Assembly: GCA_920105625.2 (NCBI GenBank)
Contig: OV050031.1
Location: forward strand, 221,450,194 to 221,514,193
Direction: 5' to 3'
DNA: 64,000 bases
Origin: Clusia tigrina
Taxonomy: Eukaryota; Arthropoda; Insecta; Diptera; Clusiidae
Shown: positions 1 to 10,915 of the stretch, piece after piece
How the letters are laid out: each line of letters starts with the position of its first letter
Position numbering within the stretch: the first letter of the stretch is position 1
Notes under the pieces: generated by a model
Told to the model about the DNA's origin: nothing
Databases searched by the model: none
What the model saw: only the letters and a program-made list of their open reading frames with translations
Program-made: the position numbers and the translations under genes

Positions 1-430
1 ATCTTGATTTGATATCGTCTCTTGATGGAAGAGAACTAGGAGAGATAGCTTTTTGATTCTTAACATCACCGCGTGTTCTCCCATAATCCAATCTATGATC
101 ATCCTGATTTGATATCGTCTCTTTATGGTAACATCTCAGTTTTTTTTTTTATTCTTAACATCACCGCTTGTTCTCCCATACTCCAGTCTATGATCATCCT
201 GCTTTGATATCACTATGGTAACATCTCCTCCCAGTTCTTTTGATTCTTAACATCACCGCGTGATCTCCCATACCCCAATCTATGATCATCTTGATTTGAT
301 ATCGTCTCTTTCTGGTAACATCTCCTCCTAGTTTTTTTTTTATTCTTAACATCACCGCGTGTTCTCGCATACCCCAATCTATGATCATCTTGATTTGATA
401 TCATCTCTTGATGGTAACATCTCTCCTAGT
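1..430. repeat. Tandem repeat, ~97-bp unit, ~4.4 copies
   Basis: Five starts of a unit opening ATCTTGATTTGATATCGTCT lie at 1, 101, 196, 288 and 387, so the spacings are 100, 95, 92 and 99 bp. Each unit holds a T-run of variable length followed by TTCTTAACATCACCGCG. The array is cut by the window edge and probably continues to the left. Short open frames on the minus strand are repeat artefacts. Confidence 0.9.
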
Positions 431-832
431 TTTTTATTTAATTCCTTATTAATTTGGACCTGTTCCAATCGATGGTTCACAGTTTGTCTTCAATGTATTT
501 CCTTGTGAATTTGTTTTCTCCAGTTCATTTAACAAGTCCTGTCGTCCGTCATTTTAGTCCTGTCTTCTTTGGAGTTTTCGTATATTCGATTATTTCTCAT
601 TACTTCCAAGTTGGACACCATTCTAGGGCTTCATTATTGCTTTGTAGACCAGTATTTTGATAACACCAGCCACATTGTAAGTCATGGCTAAAGATATAGG
701 TAGAATTATAGCCAGAGGTATAGATACGTACAGTTTGTTCGGGAGAGACGAAGAACTCTGAAGTTGTATAAACAACCCAAAGAAAATCATGAATCAAGCT
801 TAGTTACCACAAGAAATTCTAAATAATCTGAG
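431..832. other. Unassigned sequence
   Basis: AT-rich DNA without a clear repeat or gene. Two opposed short open frames have no recognisable domain and are treated as chance. Confidence 0.5.
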
Positions 833-1005
833 ATCATCATCATCATCATCATCATTCAGCATTACAGCCCGGGGTGGGCTTTAGCTGTTTCAACAATCTT
901 CTTCCATTCAACACTTTCTAGAACCACTGATTTCCAGTTTTACACTCCAACTTTCTTCAGGTCGTCGGTGACGCCATCCAACCGGCCTGTTATTTTTGTT
1001 AGACT
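833..1005 (-). mobile_element. RTE-like non-LTR retrotransposon, 3' end remnant
   Basis: Read on the minus strand, one frame gives GRLDGVTDDLKKVGV, a stop, NWKSVVLESVEWKK and IVETAKAHPGL followed by a terminal stop (862-864). The order R-W/L-D-D.V..DL...GV.NW...A.DR..W..IV..AKAHxGL is the usual C-terminal tail of RTE-type ORF2 proteins, after the reverse transcriptase. The stop just downstream is followed by (ATG)n, seen as (ATC)n on the plus strand at 833-857, which fits the trinucleotide tails of this clade. The internal stop replaces the residue before NW, so the copy is dead. Only about 45 codons remain. The clade is assigned from memory of the motif, not from a search. Confidence 0.75.
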
Positions 1006-1320
1006 CCAAACCAACTAAGATCGTAGCCATTAGAAAAAGTCGACTGGCAGACTTGAATGGCTTTAGAGGGCTACATTAAGCAGATGGCGTTAAGAGTATT
1101 TTAAAGAATGTTCTGGAAAGCAAATAATGTATACGGCTCCGTAATATCAGTCACCAAAAGATGAAATCAAGGAAAGCCTCTGATATTTGAAATAATTTTG
1201 TAAGGAAGAGTAGTAAGTAAGTAGTAAGGAAGAGTTATTTAGGGGAGTCTAGAAGTGAAGCAAAGGAAGAAGAGAAAGATATACAGATACAGTTAGTTAA
1301 ATATATACATAGGATATAAG
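1006..1320. other. Unassigned sequence
   Basis: No recognisable gene. Purine-rich (GGAAGAG) towards the right, running into the following array. Confidence 0.4.
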
Positions 1321-2196
1321 TACTAGATATAGGTATTAAACGAGAGATGTATCGGTAGATATGTGGATAGAAATATAGGGAGAAACATATTTAGGGATAT
1401 ACTCGTAGGTAGATATGTAGATAGAGATATATTTAGATATATAGATTGAGATATAGGTAGATATATAGGTAGAGATATAGGTGAAAATGGAGCTAGAGAT
1501 ATAGGTACAGATATTGGTAGTGATATTGGTAGAAATGTAGCTAAAGTTATGGTAATATATATAGTTAGAGATATATTTAGAAATATTGGTAGCAATACAG
1601 CTAGAGAAATATGTAGAGATATATAGATAGAGATATAGGTAGATATATAGATTGAGATATAGGTAGATATATAGGTAGAGATATAGGTGAAAATGGAACT
1701 AGAGATATAGGTACAGATATTGGTAGTGATATTGGTAGAAATGTAGCTAAAGGTATGGTAATATATATAGTTAGAGATATATTTAGAAATATTGGTAGAA
1801 ATACAGTTAGAGAAATATGTAGAGATATAAGTATATAGGTAGAGATATAGGTAGAAATATAAGTAAAAACACAGCTGGAGATATGTGTAAGAACATAGCT
1901 ATATAGGTAGATATATAGGTGGACATATAACTAGACATAGAGCTGGAGATTTTGGTAGAGATATAATTCGAGCTGTAGTCAAATAGGCAAGTAGACATAA
2001 AGAGAAATATAGGTAGGGATAGAGAGGTAAATATATTTGTAGATATATAGGTAGAGATATAGCTACAAATATTGGTAGAGATATAGTTAGAAATATAGGT
2101 AGAGATACAACTGGAGATATATGTAAAGACAATGCTATATAGGTGGAAATATAACTAGGGATATAGCTACAAATATATGTAGAACTATAGGTATAT
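1320..2196. repeat. AGATATAGGT-type minisatellite with 206-bp higher-order duplication
   Basis: Degenerate repeats built on ATATAGGTAGAGAT (6-, 12- and 18-bp steps) cover the interval. Inside it, 1441-1628 and 1647-1834 are near-identical copies offset by 206 bp, a second-level duplication. Ser/Ile/Tyr/Leu-rich open frames on the minus strand come from the repeat. The array ends abruptly at the first recognisable codons of a retrotransposon remnant. Confidence 0.9.
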
Positions 2197-2463
2197 AGTA
2201 GACTCTGGCAGGTTTACCTCACATGCCACTGTCGTTTAAGAAGCCAGCTCATGAAACTGGGACTCTCACCAGTAAACACGTGTAGATTCAGCACGAAGGC
2301 AGAAGAAACACCAGAGCACCTTCTAAAGAACTGCGAAGCCTTAGCTCGCAGTAGGAAGAGATATCTGGGGCATTACTGGCCCGAGGGCAGAGACTTTAGA
2401 GCAATGAACCCCAATTCGATACTAAGCATCCTTAGAGCTGTTGGACTAATAGAAGACCTTTAA
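2197..2463 (+). pseudogene. Non-LTR retrotransposon ORF2 C-terminus (5'-truncated)
   Basis: The frame is open from 2191 to the stop at 2461-2463. It reads SRLWQVYLTCHCRLRSQL, then KLGLSPVNTCRFS, EETPEHLLKNCEALARSRKR and finally PNSILSILRAVGL. This is the layout of the region after RNase H in Jockey/R1/LOA/I-type elements: a TGHC-L-HL motif, a C-x2-C-x8-H-x4-C zinc knuckle, then an ILxFLxxxGL tail. The second knuckle cysteine is a serine here (CRFS), so the motif is broken. The left edge abuts a minisatellite directly, so the element is truncated there. The exact clade cannot be settled by eye. Confidence 0.8.
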
Positions 2464-2552
2464 TAGGTACATGCAGGAGGAGTACAATAGATCAAATTGA
2501 TCGAGAGACACTTTCCCTCTTTATTTCATTCATTCATTCACTCATTAGTAGA
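2464..2552 (+). other. Retrotransposon 3' UTR
   Basis: This stretch links the ORF2 stop to the conserved 3' tail element. It contains GAGTACAATAGATC and a CATT repeat. A similar ACAATAGATC stretch follows the other remnant near 59,297, which supports a shared 3' UTR layout. Confidence 0.55.
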
Positions 2553-2632
2553 CAGTACAATGGGCATCAATGACGGAGTGCTTGAATACTTCCTTCTTCG
2601 GCGGCATTCCGGCCTACCCCACTTCTATAAGT
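2553..2632 (+). mobile_element. ~75-bp retroelement 3'-end module, copy 1
   Basis: Runs from AGTACAATGGGCATCAATG through GAGTGCTTG and CTTCTTCGGCGG to CCGGCCTACCCCACTTCTAT. The same module recurs at 43,194-43,275 (plus) and 29,982-30,067 (minus). Here it sits downstream of a non-LTR ORF2 end, so it is probably the 3' terminus of that element family. Confidence 0.8.
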
Positions 2633-3060
2633 ATAGAGCATAAAGCATCACGTATTCCACGCCTTGCCAGTGTTTATATTAAAATAGAGTTTATATTAAA
2701 ACAGAGTTTATATTATCACAGGGATGAAGGATACACCAACCTAATTCAATCAAATTAATCATGGTGAGACTGTAAAAAAAGGATATTTCTTTCAACCCGT
2801 TCTAGACATAAATATATACATATATACCCAATATCCGTCCAATAATTGCCAAAATCACACACTTGCAACACAAATTTATTTTTAATAAGCCTTCTTCGTA
2901 GTAACTATTCGGTGCATTGAGCCGTGGTGCGTAATCTGAAGCTACCAGCAGCATGCCCAGGCACACAAAAGCGTCCGCTGAGCAATCATCTGCACTGACA
3001 CGTTGCTTTGCAATATCAGACTGCAAAAAATACCTCTTTAATATCACAAAAATCAAATAT
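2633..3060. other. Unassigned sequence
   Basis: No clear gene. A short 16-bp duplication of GTTTATATTA occurs near 2,670-2,715. Confidence 0.4.
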
Positions 3061-4135
3061 ACTCACACTCACACACACTCTACACTCTCACACGAATCCT
3101 TACTAATGACTCAAACAAGCGCTTGCACTGCTTTGGCTGCGTCTGGTGCTGCTGCTGCTGCCGATGATGATGATGCTGATTACTTTCAAAAGGCAGGGGA
3201 AAAACCTACCCCGGCCAGGACACTGCAATTGAGGTGAAACCGAGAGGTAAAGCTGGGCAGAAAGCGCATAAGGGTAACAAACAGTAACGGTAAACGCAGT
3301 GGTGGCAGTCCCACTGCTGCTGGCACACATCCTGCGGGCTGCAGGCTACAGCAGCAGCGGGCGAAAGGTGTACAAAGCCGTAGCGATTTGTGTTATTAAC
3401 GTTTTTATTTCGCAAATTGTGTGCTGTCAGTGTATGTGTGTGATTTTACAGCTCGATTGCATGTACGAGTACACTGGTTTTTTGTTGTTGCGTCCCAAAT
3501 TGCTACTGTGTCGTTGTGTGTTCATTTATTATCCTTGAGCTTAAAGGTAAGCAAACGGCAGGTCGTGTGTCGCGTGCCGTTACGGTTTTAAAGAGGGAAA
3601 GAATCAAATCAAGTATGCAACAATGTGAGTGTCTTTATGTGTGAGAGTGTGTGTGTTCGTGTGATGCTCTCACGCATTACTTGCTGTTTGATTTTAATGT
3701 CCTTTTGCCATCTCGCCAGTGCGTACGACTATTTTCGTATAATTTCTCTCTGTTAATCTGTGCACTGATGCTCTTTGTTTGCAGACTATTTTCCATGCTG
3801 ACTCCCCCTGCCGTTGATTCCGATGTGGCTGTGGCCGCTGCCGTTGCCCTTGCAATGCAATAAATAAAAACAGGATCAAGGTAAATTTGCCTTTGACGTT
3901 GGCTGCTGGATTCATCATCACCAGGGCCAGCATTCTATTTGTTGTTGTCGTAGTGGCCTCAAGCACAATTGGATTTATTTATTTACGCTCGTCCTTTAAA
4001 GTTTCTGTTTAACGTTTCGTTCGAATCAGTTTTGATCCTGTTTCTTTTCGATTTCTGTTTGCAGTGACTCAGCACACGCTTAAAGAAAACATTGCACGGC
4101 CCGAGCAGTTCATGGCGCAATTATTTGTTTTCACT
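3061..4135. promoter_or_regulatory. Non-repetitive GC-richer block, candidate regulatory or UTR sequence
   Basis: The block stands out from its AT-rich surroundings. It has CA/TG runs, CTG and GAT trinucleotide runs (3,140-3,180) and TTG runs, as often seen in fly UTRs and enhancers. A strong donor-like site TTAAAG|GTAAGC lies at 3,546/3,547 on the plus strand, and a pyrimidine-plus-TTTGCAG acceptor-like site near 3,783. No frame shows a known domain, so the splice sites could be chance. The overlapping short frames on both strands have low-complexity Ala/Val/Ser content. Confidence 0.35.
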
Positions 4136-4405
4136 TAAGCAGGAGTTGCAATTGTAACGAATTCTTCTCAACAAAGATGAGAAATGAGATGAAGGATTAT
4201 CTTCCTGTACACAAACATGTCATAACGTGGGCCGATAATATTGAATCAATACAAAAGGGATCGGAAGCAAGTTTGAAATAATAATAATATTTTCAAAATA
4301 ATAATAAAATTTCCTATAATAATAATAAAATGTGTTCAAATAAACTCACACTGGGCTCATAGTATTGAAAACTCTTGTAGAGTCATGTCCTTTGACGTCT
4401 TTAAT
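4136..4405. other. Unassigned sequence with AATAAT run
   Basis: Contains a short AAT-rich run (4,275-4,330). Nothing else is recognised. Confidence 0.5.
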
Positions 4406-5030
4406 AGTTGCACCCCTATGCAGTTAAAGCAAACCATGTTATACCTCTACAGGACACGTATTTAGAAACCATTATAATACTATATGATGTAATAAATACC
4501 ACTCTAAGTGCAGGTAGTGGTGCACTTGAAGAGTCCTTCGATAGGAATAGAATGATAGTTAAAATAAACAATGTTATTCCTCTACAGGACACGTTCTAAT
4601 CAGCATTTTAGGAATATCTAAAAGCCATTGAAACCCTTTTTTATTATATAAATACCGCTGTAAGTGCAGGTAGTGAGGCACTTGAGGAGTCTTTAGATTT
4701 GAATAGAATTAAAGTTAAGAAAAAACATATAATTCCTCTTCAGGACACGTTCTAATCAGCATATCAGAACTAGTTGGAAGCTACTATATTACTTTATAAT
4801 GTTATAAAAACCACTCTAAGTGCAGGTAGTGGGGCGCTTGAAGAGTCCTTCGATTGAATAGAATGACAGTTAAGAAAAACCGTGTTTTTCTTCTACAGCA
4901 CACGTTCTAATCAGCATTTTAGGAATATCTGGAAGCCATTATAACCCTTTTTTTATTATATAAATACCGGTCTTTGTGCAGGTAGGGGGCTCTTGAAGAG
5001 TCCTTCGGTGGGCATAAACTGAAGCTAATG
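4406..5030. repeat. Tandem repeat, ~156-bp unit, ~4 copies
   Basis: TAAGTGCAGGTAGTG recurs at about 4,506, 4,661 and 4,818 with a degenerate copy near 4,975, and CTACAGGACACGTTCTAATC recurs between them. The units are diverged, so the array is old. The 63-aa open frame at the left edge is part of the repeat. Confidence 0.9.
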
Positions 5031-6029
5031 ATTGCATAATTTGTTCATTATAGAATATATTTGAAGAGGAAACATTTCTGAAAACATTTCCGAGGCAAAA
5101 CCTCAGCTAAGCTCTTTTTAAACTGTGGTAAGAATGGTGAGAGAGTGATCCTGTTGTGTAAGCAGCTCACTAACCCCAACATAGTCAACAATCTTCCTCA
5201 TTCTGGCGTATATTGACAGCCTCTTTTATATTAAGCTCCACTTATTCTATTGGGTTTGTCTCTCGATCAATCACCTTCTTACCCGAACACTCTTGACCCC
5301 ATCTTCATTTGGCAGCTACTTCCCTACGATTATTACCTAAAATTATTCTCATAAAATTCTTCCAAGTCTCCACGAACTGTTCCACACTAAACACATAAAA
5401 CACAGCTCTTAAATTATTAGCTCGAGTGTGAAGTGTGCGTCCCGCTCCCTTGCTGCCTTGCTGCCTGTTCCACAAAGTACCTAGTCACATATTTGCGTAT
5501 CCTTTCGAATATGCTGTAAAATTACACCATTCCACATATTTGCTCAGCTGCAGTCGTTCTGCGAGTGCACGCATTGGAAGAGTTCCGCGCTACGGTTTCT
5601 GTTAATTTTTCACGATTCCACGAGCGTTTCATCATTTTCACCGCTAAGTAAACATTTGAAAATATCCAATTTCCAAATTGCAGCGCATGCCAAAAATACT
5701 AAAATAATCAAATTGAATAGTTTCGGAAGGGAAGCAAACAAAATAGAACTGTAAAATATGAAAACGTGCAAAGCAGGATGAGAGCCAAGCGGGATCATAT
5801 GGCGTGGTGGAAGAAAAAAGAATTAATAAACAAAAAATACCACAAAAAAACACAACACAACAATTGCCGTAGTGGAAGGAACAGTTGAAGGATTAGAGTA
5901 TGATAAATAAGTAGCTGAGGAGTTGGAGGAGTTTCAAGTAGGATTTGGTGACGTCATGAACTTAATTGATGATTATCAGTAACAAGTATAATATGGGCGA
6001 TGGAACACCACCCCAGTTGAACAACTCTC
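5031..6029. other. Unassigned single-copy sequence
   Basis: No repeat, RNA gene or domain is recognised. Two overlapping minus-strand frames near 5,610-5,853 are hydrophobic and without known motifs. Confidence 0.4.
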
Positions 6030-6320
6030 TTCTTTTTTGATGGCTCTACAAGTGATGATCGGTCTTGGCCGCTTCCTTAAAGTTCGCCAGTCACCTCTGC
6101 TATAAGCGCGCTGGCTCTAGTTGGCAAGGCGAAGCGGAATCAGGTTCCCCAATACCTGCTCTTTTCAACGGAGATTAGGTCGTCCTCTTCTGAGCGTTCT
6201 AGCACTGTGTGTGGAAGAATGCACACTCTTAGCCGCAGCGTCCACATCCATTCGCTCAACATGACCAAGCCAGAGAAGGAACATATGAAGCCCAGCCAAA
6301 CACTATGGATGCTGAATCTC
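6030..6320 (-). mobile_element. RTE-like non-LTR retrotransposon, 3' end remnant
   Basis: The minus strand reads WLGHVERMDVDAAAKSVHS, later RRGRPNLR, then AN-stop-SQRAYSRGDWRTL and, after a one-base frame change, KEAAKTDHHL-stop-SHQ. GHVxRM, RRGRPxxRW, NWxxxAxSRxDWRxL and the terminal AKTHxxL are the successive landmarks of the C-terminal domain of RTE-type ORF2 proteins. The tryptophan of NW is a stop codon, and at least one frameshift and a stop after NLR confirm decay. It differs in sequence from the RTE-like end near 0.9 kb, so this is a second family or subfamily. Confidence 0.75.
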
Positions 6321-6522
6321 TCTGTAGACCTCTCAGTTAAGCCATGAAATATTGAGGACTTTAGCTACATTCCAATTATTATAATAATCCAGGCTTTGAA
6401 GTCTTATCTATCTAATATCTCTATCATTGACAATTCTCTGTATTATCCTTTTTCAAGACAAGCGTCATGTGTCAGCTTTGAAGTTTATTTGTTGACCTTT
6501 GAACCAGGTAGGTTGCGCATGC
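6321..6522. other. Unassigned sequence
   Basis: Short AT-rich flank of the polypyrimidine tract. No features seen. Confidence 0.5.
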
Positions 6523-7968
6523 TCTCTCTCTTTCTTTCTCTCTCTTTCTCTCCCCCTCTCTCTATCCTTCTCTCTCTCTCTATCTCACCCCCTCTCTCTA
6601 TCCTTCTCTCTCTCTTTTTTTCTCTCTCTATCTCTCCCCTCTCCCTCCTCTTTATTTCTCTCTCTTTCTTTCTCTCTCTCCCCCCCTCTCTCTGTCTCTC
6701 TTTGTTTCTCTCTCAATCTCTCCCTCCCTCTCTTTCTTTTTCTCTACCATATATCTCTCACCCTCTCTCTCTCTCTTTCTTTTTCTCTATATCTCTCCCC
6801 CTCTCTCCCCCTCTCTCCCTCTCCTTCTCGCTCATTCTGCTTCTCACTCTCTCCTTCTCTCTCTATCTCTCCCCTTCTCTCTTTCTCCCTGTCTCTCACC
6901 CCTTTCTCCCCATCTCTCCCCCTCTCTCCTCCTCTCTCCCCTATCGCCTTCTCTCTTTCACTCTATATCTCTCCCCCTCTCTCCTTCTCTCTTTCTCACT
7001 ATATCTCTCCCCCTCTCACTCTCTCTCCTTCTCTCTCTCTCTATCTCTCCCCTTCTCTCGCTCCTTCTCTCTCTCCTTCTCTCTCTCCTTCTCTCTCTCT
7101 ATCTCTCCCCCTCCTCTCCCCAGCTTTCCCCCTCTCTCCTCCTCTCTCCCCCTTTCTCCTTCTCTCTATCTTTCTATATCTCTCCCCCTCTCTCCTTCTC
7201 TCTTTCTCACTATATCTCTCCCCCTCTCCCCCCTCTCCCCCTCTCACTCTCTCTCCTTCTCTCTCTCTCTATCTCTCCCCTTCTCTCTTTCCTTCTCTCT
7301 CCTTCTCGCCTTCTCTTTCTCCTTCTCTCCCTCCTTCTCTCTCTCTCATTCTCACTATCCTCCTCTCTCTCTCCTTTTCTCTCTCTCTATCTCTCCCCTT
7401 CTCTCGCTCCTTCTCTCTCTCCCCCCCTCTCTCTCTCTCTCTCTCCCCCTCTCTCTCTCCCCCTCTCTCTCTCCCCCTCTCTCTCTCCCCCTCTCTCTCT
7501 CCCCCTCTCTCTCTCCCCTCTCTCTCTCCCCTCTATATATCTCCTCCCCTCTCTCCCTGTCTCTCTCTCTTTGTATCTCTATCTCTCCTCCTATCACTCT
7601 CACTCTCTCTCCTTCTCTCTCTATATCTCCCCTTCTCTCTCTTTCCTTCTATCTCTCTCCTTCTCTCTCCCTCCTTCTCTCTCTCCTTCTCTCTCTATCT
7701 CTCTCTTTTCCTCTCTCTCTCTCTATCTATCTCTCTCTCCTTCTCCCTCTCCTTCTCCCTCTCCTTCTCTCTCTCCTTCTCTCTCTCCTTCTCTCTCTCC
7801 TTCTCTTTCTCTCCCTCTATCTCTCTCTATATCTCCTTCTCCTTCTCTATATCTCTCTCTCCTTCTCTATATCTCTCTCTTTCTCTCTCTCTCTCTCTTT
7901 TCCTCTCTCTCTCTCTCTCTCTATCCCCCTCTCTCCCCCTCTCCCCATCCCCCTCTCTCCCTCTCTCC
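6523..7968. repeat. 1.4-kb polypyrimidine (CT)n / (GA)n tract
   Basis: The plus strand is almost entirely C and T: (CT)n with TCTCCCC, TATCTCTC and CTTTCT variants and local higher-order copies (for example TATCTCTCCCCTTCTCTC at several places). Purines are nearly limited to isolated A in TATCTC. Long open frames of 542 and 499 residues (Ser/Leu/Pro-rich on plus, Arg/Glu/Gly-rich on minus) result from the absence of stop-forming purines on this strand and are not genes. The complement is dense in GAGAG, the core bound by GAGA factor (Trl) in flies. Mirror-symmetric stretches could form triplex DNA. Confidence 0.95.
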
Positions 7969-8470
7969 GCCACAATGCTTACTCACACACTCCTGTAGCA
8001 TCCCTAAATGTTCACAATAACTGAAAAAATCCTTGCACACAGGACACTCGTAAAGGCAGCCTGTGACTTCTCCCGGCGCATCATTTTATGAATGAGTTCG
8101 CTTTGTGCAACGGGATAACGCCGCTTGACAGTTCCATTGACAGTTGTGGCAACTGAAGATGACGCTGTGTGGCTGTTTTGTTGTCACGCTTGGCGCACCT
8201 TTTACAGGATTTCTTCTGTTTTCTTTGCATCGAAAAAGGATGCAATAGGCCGGAACGCAAATGGCACGAGTCAATAATCTAGCGGGCTCATTGTTGTGCC
8301 TCAGGGATAATGGCATATTCTGTCGCTGGCTACACGAGAGATGAAGGGAGGAAGTCTCTGAATGCAAAAGATACTTGAATGAAAAGAAAATACTTTGCAA
8401 CGCTGTTATGTGGGCGCGATAAGGGAAGGATCAAAGATATTCTCTACAAGGAGTTTGTACAGAAACAGAT
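7969..8470. promoter_or_regulatory. Non-repetitive GC-balanced block
   Basis: Single-copy sequence between two repeats, with balanced base use. It contains TGACAG cores (8,128-8,145) and TTTTATGAATGAG. A 104-aa minus frame has no recognisable domain. The label candidate regulatory rests only on composition and context. Confidence 0.3.
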
Positions 8471-8900
8471 TTCAATAACTCTTTGAATTTGGATTCTTAG
8501 TTATTAGACAATTATTTTATGTAAGGACAATAATTTATAGAAATTTTATCAAGGCACTTCTTTACTATGCAAGTTACTAACAAGTGAGCCAGAGCAAGTT
8601 CCAACAATAGTCCTTTTATGGATCTTTGGATTCTTATTTATTATTTTATATGTGTAAGGACAATACTTTACATAATTGAATAAGGACTATTCAAGTTACT
8701 CACAAGTGAGCCAGAGCAACTTCCTACAATAATCCTGTTATGGATCTTTGGATTCTTATTTATCAGACAATTATTTTATATGTATAAGGACAATACTTTA
8801 CATAGTTTTATCAGGACTTCTTTACTCAAGTTACTCAAAAATGAGCCAATAATTTCCTACAATAATCCTTCTATGGAGGTCGATAACTGAAATATTAGTA
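8471..8900. repeat. Tandem repeat, ~121-137-bp unit, 3 copies
   Basis: TTTGGATTCTTA begins units at about 8,488, 8,625 and 8,746. Each unit also carries ACAATTATTTTATGT, TTACTCACAAGTGAGCCAGA and CAATAATCCT. Confidence 0.85.
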
Positions 8901-9293
8901 TTATAATTATTATCAATTTGTATCAAAAGCAAGGTCCTTGCTTCGTTGGTCCATGATTGCTACCAATGCAACTTCCTCACACTGAGGAGTCAAAAGAAAG
9001 AGTAATAAACGTGGTTGTCGTTTCCAACGAATGTTTTCCCATGATATTATCATTAGAATGGAAACTCTCCGAATCATGAACCACCAACCTTCCTCACAGT
9101 TATGATTTTAGGAGGAAATTGCCTCAAGGGGCCTTGAACAGGCCTAAGTGAATCTTAGGACAGCCATTTAACCTAACCTAGGATGAAATTTGTTATACTC
9201 TTATAGGATAACTGAGTCCTCATTCCACCCAGTTATAGGAAAGGGACAGGAGAAGGTTTGTTCCCTTCTAACCTACTTAATTACTGATAATGT
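8901..9293. other. Unassigned sequence with repeat-like 60-bp patch
   Basis: Mostly unassigned. The patch 9,127-9,182 (ACAGGCCTAAGTGAATCTTA ending in TTTAACCTAACCTA) resembles the end of a dispersed repeat. GCCATTTAACCTAA also occurs near 16,215. The family is not identified. Confidence 0.4.
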
Positions 9294-9780
9294 CATTGAT
9301 CTTGTATACAATATTTCTTAAGAGATCGGAGATTGAGTAAAGTACCCCTAATGTATAGAAGAAGTCCTAATTGAACTGAGAAACTCTGTGAGATGAATTC
9401 ACTTTCTTCATCTTAGTCCTGGGGAAGCTTAGCAAGATACTCAATATGTCCCTGATATGAAGCTGATCGCTAAAATAGATTTTGATACTCTTAGCAAGAG
9501 ACTCAAAATGTCATTCATATTCTTGATCTTTTATGTAATATTTCTTAAAAGATAGGAAACTGTCTGAAGAAGTCCTTAAGTATAAATGCGAACAATTTAA
9601 ATGAGAAATTGTGTGAGATGAAGACACATTCTTCACCTTAGTCCTGGGGAATCTTAACAATATATTTGCTCAGCACTGAATTCACCTTTGGTACTCTGTA
9701 CAAAATACTGAAAATGAAGGAGACCACTTAAAACACCTTTGGTACTCTTAACAGGATATTCCAAATGTCTCTCATATGAA
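9294..9780. repeat. Diverged tandem duplication, ~226-bp unit
   Basis: Starts at 9,294 and about 9,520 share CTTGTATACAATATTTCTTA-like sequence, CTTAGTCCTGGGGAA, GTGAGATGAA and TACTCTTAGCAAGA motifs. Confidence 0.75.
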
Positions 9781-9954
9781 ACTGCCACCTTCATTCAACC
9801 ATTTAAACCCTAACAAACTGAAGGATCTTATTAACTGCACGAGAAGGAACAGAACAGTTCAAGGCAAGTCACCGAAAACTTTCTATTTGAAGCTATGAGG
9901 TGCTTTCTATCAGAATTCGTGGATAATCAAAATGAATGGGATGAGTACCCAGTT

Positions 9955-10915
9955 TTAGAAGAGTAACCAGTTTTCGATGAACAAAGAGTACGCAGTTTTA
10001 TATGAACAATGAGTACATAGTTTTATATGAAACATGAGTACCCAGGGTCAGATAAAGCATGAGTACCCAGTTTTAAATGAAGCATGAGTACCCAGTTTCA
10101 GATAAAACATGAGTACCCAGTTTTAGATGAAACATGAGTACCCGGTTTTAGATCAAACATGAGTACCCAGTTTTAAATGAAACATGAGTACCCAGGTTCA
10201 GATAAAGCATGAGTACCAAGTTTTAGATGAAACATGAGTACCCAGTTTTAGATCAAACATGAGTACCCAGTTTAAGATGAAGCATGATTACCAAGTTTAG
10301 ATGAAACATGAGTACCCAGTTTTAGATGAAACATGAGTACCCAGGGTCAGATAAAGCATGAGTACCCAGTTTTAAATGAAGCATGAGTACCCAGTTTCAG
10401 ATAAAACATGAGTACCCAGTTTTAGATAAAACCCCAGTTTTTAATGAAACATGAGTTCCCAGGATCAGATGAAGCATGAGTACCCAGTTTAAGATGAACC
10501 ATGAGTACCCAGTTTTAGAGGAAACATGAGTACGCCGGTTCAGATAAAGCATGAGTACCCAGTTTTAGATAAAACATGAGTACCCAGTTTTAGATGAAAC
10601 ATGAGTAACCAGTTTTGGAGGAAACATGAGTACCCCGGTTCAGATAAAGCATGAGTACCCGGTTTTAGATGAAACATGAGTAACCAGTTTTGGTGGAAAC
10701 ATGAGTACCCCGGTTCAGATAAAGCATGAGTACCCGGTTTTAGATGAAACATGAGTAACCAGTTTTAGATGAACCATGAGTACCCAGTTTCAGATGAATC
10801 ATGAGTAACCAGTTTTGGAGGAAACATGAGTACCCAGTTTTAGATAAAACATGATTACCCAGTTTTGAATGAAACATGAGTACCCAGTTTTAGATGAAGC
10901 ATGAGTACCCAGTTA
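9955..10915. repeat. 25-bp minisatellite, ~38 copies, with 75-bp trimer phase
   Basis: The monomer reads CATGAGTACCCAGTTTTAGA plus TGAAA, with variants CAGTTTCAGATAAAG, CCGGTTCAGATAAAG and AACCAGTTTTGGAGG. Between about 10,540 and 10,760 three variant monomers repeat as a 75-bp trimer. Because 75 is divisible by 3, this keeps a minus-strand frame of 70 residues open (25-residue periodicity, LKPGTHALSEPGYS). It is a higher-order repeat artefact, not a gene. Confidence 0.95.

Noticed and set aside
1323..2132. Minus-strand frames rich in Ile/Ser/Leu/Tyr resembling membrane proteins
   Set aside because: They repeat with the AGATATAGGT minisatellite and have no independent structure.
6396..8024. 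Very long Ser/Leu/Pro-rich plus frames (542 and 499 residues)
   Set aside because: They are direct translation of a CT polypyrimidine tract, which cannot form TAA, TAG or TGA on this strand. There is no domain or start context.
9127..9182. Telomere-like CCTAACCTA
   Set aside because: Only two to three degenerate units, and most flies lack TTAGG telomeres. Better explained as the end of a dispersed repeat.
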